This document shows, piece after piece, positions 1-7,735 of a stretch of DNA of 64,000 bases. The position numbers were made by a program, and so were the translations under genes. The stretch comes from Frankiales bacterium (GTDB lineage Bacteria; Actinomycetota; Actinomycetes; Mycobacteriales; SCTD01). The stretch is taken from assembly GCA_025966135.1 (NCBI GenBank), contig JAOPVP010000009.1, positions 1-64,000 of the forward strand, written 5' to 3'. Below the pieces are notes generated by a model. It had not been told where the DNA came from. It was given only the letters and a program-made list of their open reading frames with translations, and ran no database searches. The stretch's first letter is position 1; every line of letters begins with the position of its first letter.

Positions 1-105
1 GCTAGGCCGGCCCGGCTCGGCCCCCATCCCGGCTCCAGGATCGGGACAACCACCACAATCCCCACTGGACACCAGGAAAGCCCGGCGTTCAGCAAGAGCG
101 AGCCT

Positions 106-1299
106 TCATCCGGCGTTGATGCGCGCCGCCTGTTCGACGAGGTAGTCCCGCTCGCGTGCGTTGTCGGTACGAGCCGCAGCCGCGGCATAGCACTGGGCCG
201 CCGCTGCGAGGTCACCGGTGTCCTCGAGCAGGTGCGCGCGGACGGCGTGCAGCCGGTGGGAGTCGTGCAGCTCGAGCCCCTCGAGAACCGCGAGGCCTGA
301 GACCGGTCCCTCCACCATCGCAACCGCGACGGCACGGTTGAGGCGCACCATCGGGTTGCCCGTCAAGGACTCCAGCCTCGCGTACACCTTCGCGATCTGC
401 GCCCAGCGGGTCGAGGCGTGCGACGCGGCCTCGTCGTGGAGCGCAGCGATCGAGGCGAGCAGCTGGTACTCGCCGACGCGGCGGGTGGCGAGGGTCGCGT
501 TGAGCAGCTGCAGGCCTTCGCTGATGAGCGCTCGGTCCCAGCGCGAACGGTCCTGCTGGGCCAGCGGCACGAGGGCTCCGTCCGCGGACGTGCGGGCCGG
601 CCGGCGGGCCTCGGTGAGGAGCATCAGGGCGACCAGACCCGCGACCTCGGGGTCGTCCGGGGCTTGGCCGTGCAGCATCCGGGCCAGCCGGATCGCCTCG
701 CCCGAGAGGTCGACGCGCGACAGGTCCGGTCCGCTCGAGGAGGTGTAGCCCTCGTTGAAGAGCAGGTACAAGACCTCGCACACCGAGCGAAGGCGCGCGG
801 CCGGGTCGGCGGGGAGCTCGAAGCGGCGGCCTCGCAGCTTGGCCTTCGCCCGGCTGATGCGCTGCGCCATCGTCGCCTCCGGGACGAGGTAGGCGGCGGC
901 GATCTCGCGCGTCGTGAGGCCCGCGACGGCACGCAGTGTCAGCGGGATCGACAACGTCGACGAGAGCGAGTCGTCACAGCAGAGGAAGAGCATCACGAGC
1001 GAGTCGTCCGACGAGGGCGCCGTCGCTTCCAGGTGGATCGAGAGCGAGGCGGCAAGCTCCTCGCGTCGTCGGCGGGCGTCCGTGCGCCGGTACTCGTCGA
1101 CCAGCCGGCGGGAGGCCACCGTGATCAGCCAGGACAGGGGTCTGTCGGGCAATCCCGCCAGCCACTGTGTGGCGGCGCTGACGAGCGCTTCTTGCACCGC
1201 GTCCTCGGCATCCGCGAACTCGCCGTACCTGCGGGCGACCGCGCCGAGGGCCTGCGGGGCGAGCTCACGCAGCAGGCCCTCGACGTCGGGAGAGGTCAC
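106..1299 (-). CDS. ECF42-type RNA polymerase sigma factor with long C-terminal domain
   Basis: This 397-residue protein has an ECF sigma-70 core: region 2 near residues 10-80 (the 'DAEDAVQEAL' segment) and a region 4 helix-turn-helix near 110-160 ('GLTTREIAAAYLVPEATMAQRISRAK'-like, seen in pieces). A helical C-terminal extension of about 230 residues follows, which is the layout of the ECF42 group. It starts with GTG and overlaps the stop of the upstream YCII gene by 4 bases. ECF42 sigma factors are normally encoded beside YCII/DGPF proteins, as here, and no anti-sigma factor is visible. The extension is thought to control activity. The stimulus is unknown. A truncated relative of its N-terminus lies near 5.4 kb. 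Confidence 0.9.
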   Translation of the reverse strand: MTSPDVEGLLRELAPQALGAVARRYGEFADAEDAVQEALVSAATQWLAGLPDRPLSWLITVASRRLVDEYRRTDARRRREELAASLSIHLEATAPSSDDSLVMLFLCCDDSLSSTLSIPLTLRAVAGLTTREIAAAYLVPEATMAQRISRAKAKLRGRRFELPADPAARLRSVCEVLYLLFNEGYTSSSGPDLSRVDLSGEAIRLARMLHGQAPDDPEVAGLVALMLLTEARRPARTSADGALVPLAQQDRSRWDRALISEGLQLLNATLATRRVGEYQLLASIAALHDEAASHASTRWAQIAKVYARLESLTGNPMVRLNRAVAVAMVEGPVSGLAVLEGLELHDSHRLHAVRAHLLEDTGDLAAAAQCYAAAAARTDNARERDYLVEQAARINAG

Positions 1300-1700
1300 A
1301 CCTCGGGGTCAGGCGCACCCAGCACCTGGCGCACCTCGATCTGCTGCTGGATCGGCGCACCGCCCGGGCCCGGTGCGGCCGACGAGCGCGCAGCGATCTC
1401 CAGAGCGCGGTCGAGGCTCTCGACGTCGATCAGGCGGTAGCCCGCCAGCAGCTCCTTCGACTCCGGGTAGGGCCCGTCGACGATCTTCGGCGGGGTGACA
1501 CCGTCGGACACCACGAACTTCGCGACGTCCGGGCCGGCGAGGCCTTGCGCATCGACCAGCTCGCCGCTGTCCAGCAGCTCCGCGTTGAGAGTGTGCTGGA
1601 AGTCGATGTGGGCCCTCACGTCCTCGGGCGCCCACTCGGTCATGGGCACGCACCCCTCGAGCTCGACGCCTCCATAGGCCTGCAGGAGCATGTATCGCAT
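1296..1700 (-). CDS. YCII-related (DGPF) domain protein
   Basis: The 134-residue product starts 'MRYMLLQAYGG' and contains 'DGPYPESKELLAGYRLIDVES', seen in pieces, the typical strand-helix pattern of YCII/DGPF proteins. These are small dimeric ferredoxin-like folds. The start at 1700 is preceded by a GAGAGGATGAAGCC ribosome-binding region, so longer upstream reading in this frame is unlikely to be translated. It lies first in a two-gene operon with the ECF42 sigma gene, overlapping it by 4 bases. YCII proteins are often regulatory targets or partners of ECF42 sigma factors. A catalytic role is not established. Confidence 0.88.
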   Translation of the reverse strand: MRYMLLQAYGGVELEGCVPMTEWAPEDVRAHIDFQHTLNAELLDSGELVDAQGLAGPDVAKFVVSDGVTPPKIVDGPYPESKELLAGYRLIDVESLDRALEIAARSSAAPGPGGAPIQQQIEVRQVLGAPDPEV

Positions 1701-1899
1701 GGCTTCATCCTCTCTCGGAACGGGCCGTTGTGGCCGCACTTCACCCCAAGGTCGAAGCTGACGCGTCCTTTTCGACACGGCAGGCTCCTGGCCATGGCTG
1801 GAGCAGAACGCTGCCCTTCCCCGCAGCCCGCCCCGCCGTCGGGCTCGCGACCTTCGGATGGTCCCCATCGGCCGCGGTGGTGGACCGCGAGGTAGCTCC

Positions 1900-2130
1900 T
1901 CAGGCGGGGTTGGCAGCGCGCAGAGTCGCACAGGGGTACGGCTGCCCGCAGCCGTTGCAACGGCTGCGGGTCCAGCGCAGGCGACGGTAGGGCCGGTGCA
2001 CGGCTCGGACCTGGCCCAACCGGTGAGCGAGGTCGGCAAGACGCTCGAGGGCTTCGTCGAAGGCTGGGCCGAGGTCGACGTCGGCGGGCTGCGCGGACAG
2101 CAGGCGGCGGGCGCGGGTGGGGGCGTTCAT
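1900..2130 (-). CDS. Small protein with C-terminal Cys motif, unknown function
   Basis: This 76-residue protein starts at an ATG preceded by a strong GGAGGTGA ribosome-binding site 3 bases upstream. The N-terminal half is helical ('FDEALERLADLAHRLGQV'). The C-terminus carries three cysteines in 'RCNGCGQPYPCATL', a CxxC-x4-C arrangement that could bind zinc. I do not recognise a named family, though short actinobacterial proteins with a 'CxGCGxxxPC' tail are common. It is transcribed away from the phosphoesterase gene and is separated by about 200 bases from the YCII operon. Confidence 0.6.
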   Translation of the reverse strand: MNAPTRARRLLSAQPADVDLGPAFDEALERLADLAHRLGQVRAVHRPYRRLRWTRSRCNGCGQPYPCATLRAANPA

Positions 2131-2414
2131 GCTCACCTCCGACGTCGGTCCTGTGACCGTAGGCCGCGGTGAGGAGTCCGCAAACTTCCGCGGTGGACAG
2201 GCTGGTGCGCGCGGTGTGGACAGCGCGCCTGGGGGCCTGTGCTCCCGCACGTGCGGTACCTGTGGATCTCCGCCTGAGCGGGACGGAGTCACGGCGCTGA
2301 CCTGCACGTTGTCTGTCCACAGGGCGTGTACGGCGGAAACCTCGCCCGTTCACCCGACCGCGCGCGAGGCGGGCCGGGGGCGGCACCGACGTTCATCTCC
2401 TGGACAGCAGGTCC

Positions 2415-2448
2415 GGCCATGCCTCTGGCGAACTCCAGAGGCATGGCC
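2415..2448. repeat. Perfect 14-bp inverted repeat over the phosphoesterase start codons
   Basis: GGCCATGCCTCTGG (2415-2428) is exactly matched by its reverse complement CCAGAGGCATGGCC (2435-2448) across a 6-base loop. Both candidate ATG codons of the phosphoesterase gene (2419 and 2443) lie inside the arms. In RNA it would fold into a stable hairpin hiding the start. In DNA it could be a dimeric repressor operator. It lacks the T-run of a terminator. Confidence 0.8.
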
Positions 2449-3816
2449 CTCCTGCGTACCTTGCTGCCGCTGTCTCTGGCCTTCTGCGCCGTCGTGGGAA
2501 CGCCGGCGTTGGGCGACCCGTCGCCCGGCCCGAGGCACCGGCCCGGCTACATCGCTGATCCGGGCCGGCCGATCGGTGCGCACGACCCGCGCAGCCCGAT
2601 CCAGCACATCGTCATCGTGATGCAGGAGAACCACTCGTTCGACCAGTACTTCGGGATGTTGCCCCGCAGCGGTCAGCCGGCCGCTGACGGGTTCACCTTC
2701 GACAAGGCCGGTCACCCCCTCAACAGCAACCCGGTCAAGGGCGGCACCCAGCGGGTGTTCCACCGGACGAGTTTGTGCCCGGGCGACAGCGCCGGGCAGA
2801 GCTGGTCAAGCACCCACCTCGAGATCAATGGCGGTCGCATGGATGGCTTCGCCCGGCTCTCCCGCAACGCGATGAGCTACTACACGAAGGCCGACCTGCC
2901 CTTCTACTACTCGCTCGCCTCGCAGTACACGCTCGGGAACCGCTGGTTCGCCTCCGCTCCAGCACAGACGTACCCGAACCGGCGGTTTCTCTACGCCGGG
3001 ACCGCCTACGGCAACATCAGCACCGACAGCCGCTCGTTCCTGGACGCCCCGCCTCCCCGCGGCACCATCCAGGACGAGATGAGCGCCCACGGTGTCACCT
3101 GGCGGGACTACGCGACCAACGCACCCAATGTCGGGATAGTCGCCTCCAACGTGGAGCGTCACCCGCAGAACATCACCCAGCTGTCGCAGTTCTTCGTCGA
3201 TGCCAAGCTGGGCCAGCTGCCGTCCGTCTCCTACGTTGACAGTGGTCTCGGTGTCGGCGGCGAAGCCCTCGGACCCGCCGACCCGGTCACCGCTCGGAGT
3301 CCCGGCGCCGTGCAGGACAAGGCGATCCAGATCAAGGCCTCAGGTAGCAACGAGGAGGGCGACGACGTCCGCATCGGGCAGAAGTTCGTCGCCCGCGTCG
3401 TCAACGCTGTCACCGCCAGCCCCAGCTGGACAAGCACCCTCCTGATCTGGCTGTACGACGAGCACGGCGGGTTCTACGACCACGTGAGCTCGCCCACGGC
3501 GCTTCTCCCGGACACCATCAAGCCGAAGCTCGCACCCACCGACGTGCCCGGCGGCTACGACCAGTACGGCGTCCGGGTGCCCGCCGTTGTTGTCTCGGCA
3601 TACTCCCGGCCGCACGCAGTCACCAATGTCGTACACGACCACACCTCGATCCTGGCCGAGATCGAGCGCACCTGGAACCTGCCCGCGTTGACGTACCGCG
3701 ATGCCAACGCCAGCGATCTCCGCGACTTCCTCGACCTCCGGCACCCGGCGCTGCTCGTCCCACCAGCCCTTGCAGCTCCAGGGCCTTACAACCTGAGTTC
3801 CTGCCACCGAGACTGA
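2419..3816 (+). CDS. Secreted phosphoesterase (phospholipase C / acid phosphatase family)
   Basis: The 465-residue protein belongs to the alkaline-phosphatase-like phosphoesterase family (PF04185), which includes bacterial phospholipase C and AcpA-type acid phosphatases. It hydrolyses phosphate esters outside the cytoplasm. A signal peptide ('LLRTLLPLSLAFCAVVGTPALG') is followed near residue 70 by 'QENHSFDQYFG', the metal/nucleophile region, and near 347 by 'YDEHGGFYDHV', the second metal-binding motif. The start is ambiguous: ATG 2419 has a modest AGCAGG at a good distance, while ATG 2443 gives a tidier signal peptide but lacks spacing for a ribosome-binding site. The substrate (phospholipid or phosphomonoester) is not resolved. 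Confidence 0.88.
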   Translation: MPLANSRGMALLRTLLPLSLAFCAVVGTPALGDPSPGPRHRPGYIADPGRPIGAHDPRSPIQHIVIVMQENHSFDQYFGMLPRSGQPAADGFTFDKAGHPLNSNPVKGGTQRVFHRTSLCPGDSAGQSWSSTHLEINGGRMDGFARLSRNAMSYYTKADLPFYYSLASQYTLGNRWFASAPAQTYPNRRFLYAGTAYGNISTDSRSFLDAPPPRGTIQDEMSAHGVTWRDYATNAPNVGIVASNVERHPQNITQLSQFFVDAKLGQLPSVSYVDSGLGVGGEALGPADPVTARSPGAVQDKAIQIKASGSNEEGDDVRIGQKFVARVVNAVTASPSWTSTLLIWLYDEHGGFYDHVSSPTALLPDTIKPKLAPTDVPGGYDQYGVRVPAVVVSAYSRPHAVTNVVHDHTSILAEIERTWNLPALTYRDANASDLRDFLDLRHPALLVPPALAAPGPYNLSSCHRD

Positions 3817-3853
3817 TGGCCCCTGTCGGGTGCGCCCGGCATAGTGAGGGGGC

Positions 3854-4345
3854 ATGGAGGCCAGCGGCCACGCACCAGAGCAGCTGCGGCTGCGTCCCGC
3901 GTCGCTCGCGGACGCTCCGGCTGTGGCGCGGCTCTGCGAGCTCGTCCAGGGTCTGCACTTCGAGGCCATGCCGGAGGAGTTCACCGGACCAGATCCGGTG
4001 GCCCTGCTGGCGTTCTTCCAGGCCAGACTGCCTGAGCGTGCGGTGGTCGTGCTGCTGGCGGAGCTGGCCGGCCATGCCGTGGGGTACCTCTACGCCGAGG
4101 AAGTCCACCGTCCGCCGACCGAGCTCACCCAGGAGCTCGACATCCTGTACGTCCACCACATGGCCGTGGCTCCCGAGGCGCGCCGGACGGGCATCGGAAC
4201 AGCCCTCATGGCCGAGGCAGAGCAGTACGCCACCCGTCACCAGCTGACCGATCTGCGCCTCGATGTGTGGGCCTTCAACGAGCAGGCCGAGCGCTTCTAC
4301 TCGCGGCTCGGATTCGCCCCCGCCTTCACTCGGATGAAGCGATGA
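3854..4345 (+). CDS. GNAT-family N-acetyltransferase
   Basis: This 163-residue protein has the GNAT fold. The acetyl-CoA-binding motif A is visible in 'HHMAVAPEARRTGIGTALMAEAE' (R-R-T-G-I-G), and motif B in 'FNEQAERFYSRLGFAPAFTRM'. The substrate is unknown; the family includes enzymes acting on amines, antibiotics, peptides and proteins. ATG 3854 is preceded by GAGGGGG. It follows the phosphoesterase by 37 bases and may be co-transcribed. Its stop codon forms part of a hairpin separating it from the convergent nuclease-like gene. Confidence 0.88.
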   Translation: MEASGHAPEQLRLRPASLADAPAVARLCELVQGLHFEAMPEEFTGPDPVALLAFFQARLPERAVVVLLAELAGHAVGYLYAEEVHRPPTELTQELDILYVHHMAVAPEARRTGIGTALMAEAEQYATRHQLTDLRLDVWAFNEQAERFYSRLGFAPAFTRMKR

Positions 4346-4397
4346 TCGGCGTGCGGATCCACGCTCCCGGGCCCACGCTTGGGTTGGCACGCCGATC
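4344..4397. terminator. Bidirectional hairpin terminator between convergent genes
   Basis: GATCGGCGTGC (4344-4354) pairs perfectly with GCACGCCGATC (4387-4397) around a GC-rich loop that can itself fold. It sits exactly between the GNAT gene on + and the HNH/excalibur gene on -. There is no long T-run, which is usual for actinobacterial terminators. Confidence 0.6.
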
Positions 4398-4408
4398 TTG
4401 AAAGCCCC

Positions 4409-5143
4409 CTACTCGCAGGCGATGCCGTCGTGGTCCCGGTCCAGGCCACTGCGGTAGCCCGGTTGACCCTCGTGGATCGGCGCAGCACCCGCTGCGCGGG
4501 CCGCGGAGCAGTTCGCGTAGCGCACCGACGCCGCCGGCGTCGTCCGCACGGGAACCGGAACCGGCACGAGCGAAGGTGCCACGGCACGCACGGCGATCGG
4601 GTTGTACTTCGTGGCGGTGGCGAACCAGTCGCCGGCAATACCCTGCTGCGCAGTCCTCAGGGACACCTGCCCGGAGCACACCAGCGCGCGCAGGTGGTTC
4701 TCCAGGTGGTCCTTCACGTCGGCGGACCCCGCGCCGTGATAGATCTCCGGCCACAGGTTCGCCGCCGTGTTGTTGCCGCCGAGCTCGAGCGGGATCAGGT
4801 GGTCCAGCTCGTACTTGCCGGCCGGCGGCGGGTAGGCGATGCCGTAGGACGTGAAGACCTGCCGCCGGGTGGCGGTGGTGACGTTGCGGACCGTCCGGGA
4901 GTAGCCGGAGCGGCAGATCACGGTCGTCGTGGCCGTCGCGAACACGCCCCCAGGGGACAGAGCCGGATCGGGACGGGTGGCCGCCTGGTCCTGCGAGGTC
5001 GTCGTGTACGTCGGTTCCACGAACGGGGTGACGGTGGCCCGTCCTTCTGTGGTGACCGGCTCGGCCACGCCCTTGCCGACCTCGTTGCACGCCGCGGTCG
5101 TCAGTACGACGGCGAGGATCCCCGCGCGCGCAAACCTCTGCAT
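4409..5143 (-). CDS. Lipoprotein with HNH-like nuclease region and excalibur domain
   Basis: The 244-residue product starts at ATG 5143 with a lipoprotein signal: 'MQRFARAGILAVVLTTAAC', with the lipobox Cys at 19. Around residues 105-130, 'YELDHLIPLELGGNNTAANLWPE' (seen in pieces) has the D-H...N pattern of HNH endonucleases. The last ~36 residues form an excalibur calcium-binding motif ending 'DRDHDGIACE'. It is predicted to be anchored outside the membrane, where it could cut DNA with calcium help. Actinobacterial proteins pairing an HNH-like core with excalibur are known as a family but poorly characterised. Activity is inferred. Confidence 0.8.
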   Translation of the reverse strand: MQRFARAGILAVVLTTAACNEVGKGVAEPVTTEGRATVTPFVEPTYTTTSQDQAATRPDPALSPGGVFATATTTVICRSGYSRTVRNVTTATRRQVFTSYGIAYPPPAGKYELDHLIPLELGGNNTAANLWPEIYHGAGSADVKDHLENHLRALVCSGQVSLRTAQQGIAGDWFATATKYNPIAVRAVAPSLVPVPVPVRTTPAASVRYANCSAARAAGAAPIHEGQPGYRSGLDRDHDGIACE

Positions 5144-5307
5144 CGGCGAAGGCTCCCATGTAACCCGGGCCGCGCGCAGGGACACGCGCGCAGGCCAGCC
5201 GGGCCCGGAGCGCGAGGTAGTGCCGCTCGGGAAGGCTCACGGCCCTTCTCGCTGCCTGCAGGTAGGACTGGGTGACTACTCCAGCTTGGCGGCGGTCTCC
5301 TCCCGAC

Positions 5308-5457
5308 GCTGCCGGGCCACTGCAGCCCCGCGGCGAGCAGGGCCTCCTGTACGGCGTCCTCGCCGGCGTCGAACAGCCCGTGGCGCCGCACGAGCGCGCC
5401 GAGGACCTGCGGCGCCAGCTCGCGCAGCAGGTCCTCGGTACGGCAGTCGGCGATCAC
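5308..5457 (-). pseudogene. Truncated ECF42-type sigma factor N-terminal remnant
   Basis: Reading on -, the segment 'TEDLLRELAPQVLGALVRRH' followed by 'DAGEDAVQEALLAAGLQWPG' closely matches the first ~50 residues of the intact sigma factor at 106-1299 ('LLRELAPQALGAVARRYGEF..DAEDAVQEAL'). After that the frame runs into unrelated sequence, so regions 2.3 onward and region 4 are missing. It occupies most of the 336-base gap between the excalibur lipoprotein gene and the exported-protein gene at 5480. It is best read as a decayed paralogue. Confidence 0.7.
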
Positions 5458-5479
5458 CTGTCCGAGGGCACGGGAGGTG

Positions 5480-5866
5480 TCAGACGGTGATCCGGCCGGT
5501 GCAGGTGCGACCGGCATGCTTCGCGGTGGCGACGATGCGGTCGCTGCCGGCCCTGTTCGAGATGCGTCGCTCGACCGAGAACGACCCGCTGCGCCCAGCC
5601 GTCGTCACGATGCGGTTGAACACCACGGCGCCGTTGTCGGTGACGCGGACCGCCCAGCGTTGGCCGGCGCGGTTGCTGTCCACCTCGAACTCCATCTCGA
5701 TGCGACCGCTGTCGTGCTTGCCCTTGAGCTTCCAGGCGGCGCCGCCGCCCGCGCAGGTACCGCGGGCGATGACGGGATTGCTGCCCTTGGCGGCAGCAGG
5801 CGGCGCCATCGGCAGCGCCAGCAGGACGAGGGCACCGAGGGTGCTGAGGGCGAGGGCTTGCTTCAT
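5480..5866 (-). CDS. Small exported protein, last gene of the redox operon
   Basis: This 128-residue protein has a clean signal peptide ('LALSTLGALVLLALPMAPPAAA') and a mature part of about 100 residues rich in beta strands. It has two cysteines ('GTCAGGG' and 'GRTCTGR') near its ends that could form a disulfide. I do not recognise a named domain. ATG 5866 overlaps the ferredoxin stop by 4 bases and has a GGAG site. As the last cistron of the ferric-reductase/NuoF/ferredoxin operon it could be the extracytoplasmic partner or substrate of the electron path, but that is inference from position. Confidence 0.75.
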   Translation of the reverse strand: MKQALALSTLGALVLLALPMAPPAAAKGSNPVIARGTCAGGGAAWKLKGKHDSGRIEMEFEVDSNRAGQRWAVRVTDNGAVVFNRIVTTAGRSGSFSVERRISNRAGSDRIVATAKHAGRTCTGRITV

Positions 5867-6069
5867 GACTTCTCCTTGAGGGGGTTGAGGCGGAGTGCGT
5901 TGACGGGACAGGCAGAGACGGCGGCCTTGGCCAGCCGGAGCAGGTCTTCCGGGACGTCGCCGGTCACGACGGGGTAGCCCCAGTCGTCGAGGTGCACGCG
6001 CTCGGGCAGCACCTCGGCGCACAAGCCGTGCGCCTTGCAGGCGGGCCAGTCGACCCGGAGCCGCCTCAT
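5863..6069 (-). CDS. Ferredoxin, three-cysteine type
   Basis: The 68-residue acidic protein carries 'CKAHGLC' near residue 11 and 'SACPVNALRL' near residue 53. That gives three Cys plus a His where a fourth ligand would be, as in 3Fe-4S or His-containing cluster ferredoxins that serve cytochromes P450 and other oxidoreductases in actinomycetes. It probably carries electrons between the NuoF-like protein and the membrane cytochrome encoded upstream. It overlaps both neighbours by 4 bases, so it is translationally coupled. Confidence 0.88.
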   Translation of the reverse strand: MRRLRVDWPACKAHGLCAEVLPERVHLDDWGYPVVTGDVPEDLLRLAKAAVSACPVNALRLNPLKEKS

Positions 6070-7214
6070 CGCGGCAGCTCCGCGGAGCGGCGCCCGCAGG
6101 GTCCAGTGCGGTGTACGACGATGTCGTCGGCGAACGCCTCGAGGGCACTGCGAGCCATGACGGCGGCACCGTCAGGGAGTCCGCACGCGCCGCGGCCGTC
6201 GATGAGCCCGGCGAGCCGCTCGATCCGGTCCACCGTGCCGGCCGGTGGGTCGCCGGCGGCGAGGAGCTCCCAGGCAGCCGCGAGGGCCGGCAGCCCGTTT
6301 GCGCACGGTCCGCACTGCCCGGCGCTCTGGCCGGCGAGGTAGCGCGCCAGCTGGGCGACGGCGGACACGCCACACGCGTCGTGGGGGAGCACCAGCAGCA
6401 GCCCGGCGGCGAGCGTGCCGGCTGCGTGGCTGACGGGGACGTCGAGGGCGCGTGGTGCCGACAGCCACGTTCCGGCGTACCCGCCTGCGAGTACGGCCTG
6501 CACGTCGGTCTCGCCGGCTGTGTCGAGAACCGCGCCGATCGTCACCCCGATCTTGACCTCCAGCACCTGCACGTCTCTTCCGCGCACGGTGAGCAGGACG
6601 GTCGGGGGGCGACCTGGGAACCGGGCCTGGAGCGCCAGCGAGGCGAGGGTCTCCACGTTCTGCACCAGGACCGGTCGTCCCTGCGGACCACGGACAGCAA
6701 GTGGCACGTCCCGCACGAACGGCAGTGCTGGGCCTCCGAGGACGGACCGGGTCAGCGCGGAGGCCTCGCCGCTGAGGTAGCCAGGAGGCACGACGTGCAC
6801 CTGCACCCTGTCGGGGCGCTGGGCCACCGCCTGCGTGACGGCCTCCGCCACCAGCCCGGAGTGCACGGCGATCAGCGATTCCCGTGCGCCGACGGCTCGG
6901 GCGGCCAGGGCAAGACCGTCGAGCACCAGGTGCGGCACGTGCATCAGCAGCGTGCTGTCCTTGCGGATCGCGGGTTCGCCCTCGGTGCCGTTGGCGATGA
7001 CGAGCGGACGTCCTCGCCCCTGAGCGGCGGTCCGCAGCTTGCGAGCCAAGGGGAAGCCGGCGCCCCCTCTACCGCGCAGACCGGCACCCTCGGCGAGGGC
7101 GATCACCTCGTGGGGTGCCAGCGCCGGCAGCGTGCCGTGGGCGTCCAGGTGTTCCTGGTAGGACAGCGTCCACGGCCGGCTGAGCAGCTCCTCGGTGCGG
7201 GCAAGGACGCTCAT
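6066..7214 (-). CDS. NuoF-like NADH/FMN/Fe-S flavoprotein
   Basis: This 382-residue protein resembles the NADH-binding subunit F of complex I. The glycine-rich flavin/NADH region is 'GLRGRGGAGFPLARKL' (about 44-60), followed by 'IANGTEGEPAIRKDS'. A SLBB-like part comes next, then a C-terminal iron-sulfur region 'AGQCGPCANG...GACGLPDG'. The canonical CxxCxxC...C cluster motif has only its last three cysteines here; the first is Ala. It lies in a single-operon context with a ferredoxin and a ferric-reductase-like membrane protein, not with other nuo genes. It is therefore probably a dedicated NAD(P)H:ferredoxin-type electron donor, not part of complex I. Confidence 0.85.
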   Translation of the reverse strand: MSVLARTEELLSRPWTLSYQEHLDAHGTLPALAPHEVIALAEGAGLRGRGGAGFPLARKLRTAAQGRGRPLVIANGTEGEPAIRKDSTLLMHVPHLVLDGLALAARAVGARESLIAVHSGLVAEAVTQAVAQRPDRVQVHVVPPGYLSGEASALTRSVLGGPALPFVRDVPLAVRGPQGRPVLVQNVETLASLALQARFPGRPPTVLLTVRGRDVQVLEVKIGVTIGAVLDTAGETDVQAVLAGGYAGTWLSAPRALDVPVSHAAGTLAAGLLLVLPHDACGVSAVAQLARYLAGQSAGQCGPCANGLPALAAAWELLAAGDPPAGTVDRIERLAGLIDGRGACGLPDGAAVMARSALEAFADDIVVHRTGPCGRRSAELPR

Positions 7215-7735
7215 CGCACTGCCCCCGGGGAAGGCGCCGAGCCGGCACGCCACAGCGCGGCGGCGAGCACGGGAGCCGTCCCCCCGAGGCAGATCCACCG
7301 GACGGCCTGGTTGTCGGTGCCGACGAGGAGTCCATGCGCGATGGCCAGCGGCCACAGCGCATACCCCGTGAGGTGCACAGTGCGCCAAGCCCGATGCGTC
7401 ATCCGCCCCCGCAGCAGACTGGTTGCGGCCACGACCACCAACACATCGACGCCGAGGGTCCCGATCGCCGTACCGACGCTCTTGTACGACGCGGCGAAGG
7501 GCACCAGCCCGTCGGTCCAGGTCAGGGGGACGTAGGGGTCGGCGAGGACGGTGACGACGTGCGCGGTGACCAGCGCGACGGCGAGGGCCGCGACGTTGCG
7601 GTGCAACGCCTGGGACAGGAACCGCGGGATTCGGCTGGCGGGCGAGGCTGCCAGCACACCGAGCGTCACCATCGCCGACAGGGCCAGCGTGCCGACCATG
7701 GCGGTGCTGCGAGTCACCTCCCAGAGCAGGCTCAT
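7211..7735 (-). CDS. Ferric-reductase-like transmembrane protein (cytochrome b type)
   Basis: The 174-residue integral membrane protein has about five hydrophobic helices. Histidines within them ('LHRNVAALAVALVTAH', 'RAWRTVHLTGYALWPLAIAH') are placed to bind heme b, as in the ferric reductase / MsrQ-like domain. It would take electrons from the cytoplasmic NuoF-like protein and ferredoxin and pass them across the membrane. There is no cytoplasmic FAD/NAD domain on this chain, which fits the separate flavoprotein next door. It overlaps both neighbours by 4 bases. Confidence 0.85.
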   Translation of the reverse strand: MSLLWEVTRSTAMVGTLALSAMVTLGVLAASPASRIPRFLSQALHRNVAALAVALVTAHVVTVLADPYVPLTWTDGLVPFAASYKSVGTAIGTLGVDVLVVVAATSLLRGRMTHRAWRTVHLTGYALWPLAIAHGLLVGTDNQAVRWICLGGTAPVLAAALWRAGSAPSPGAVR

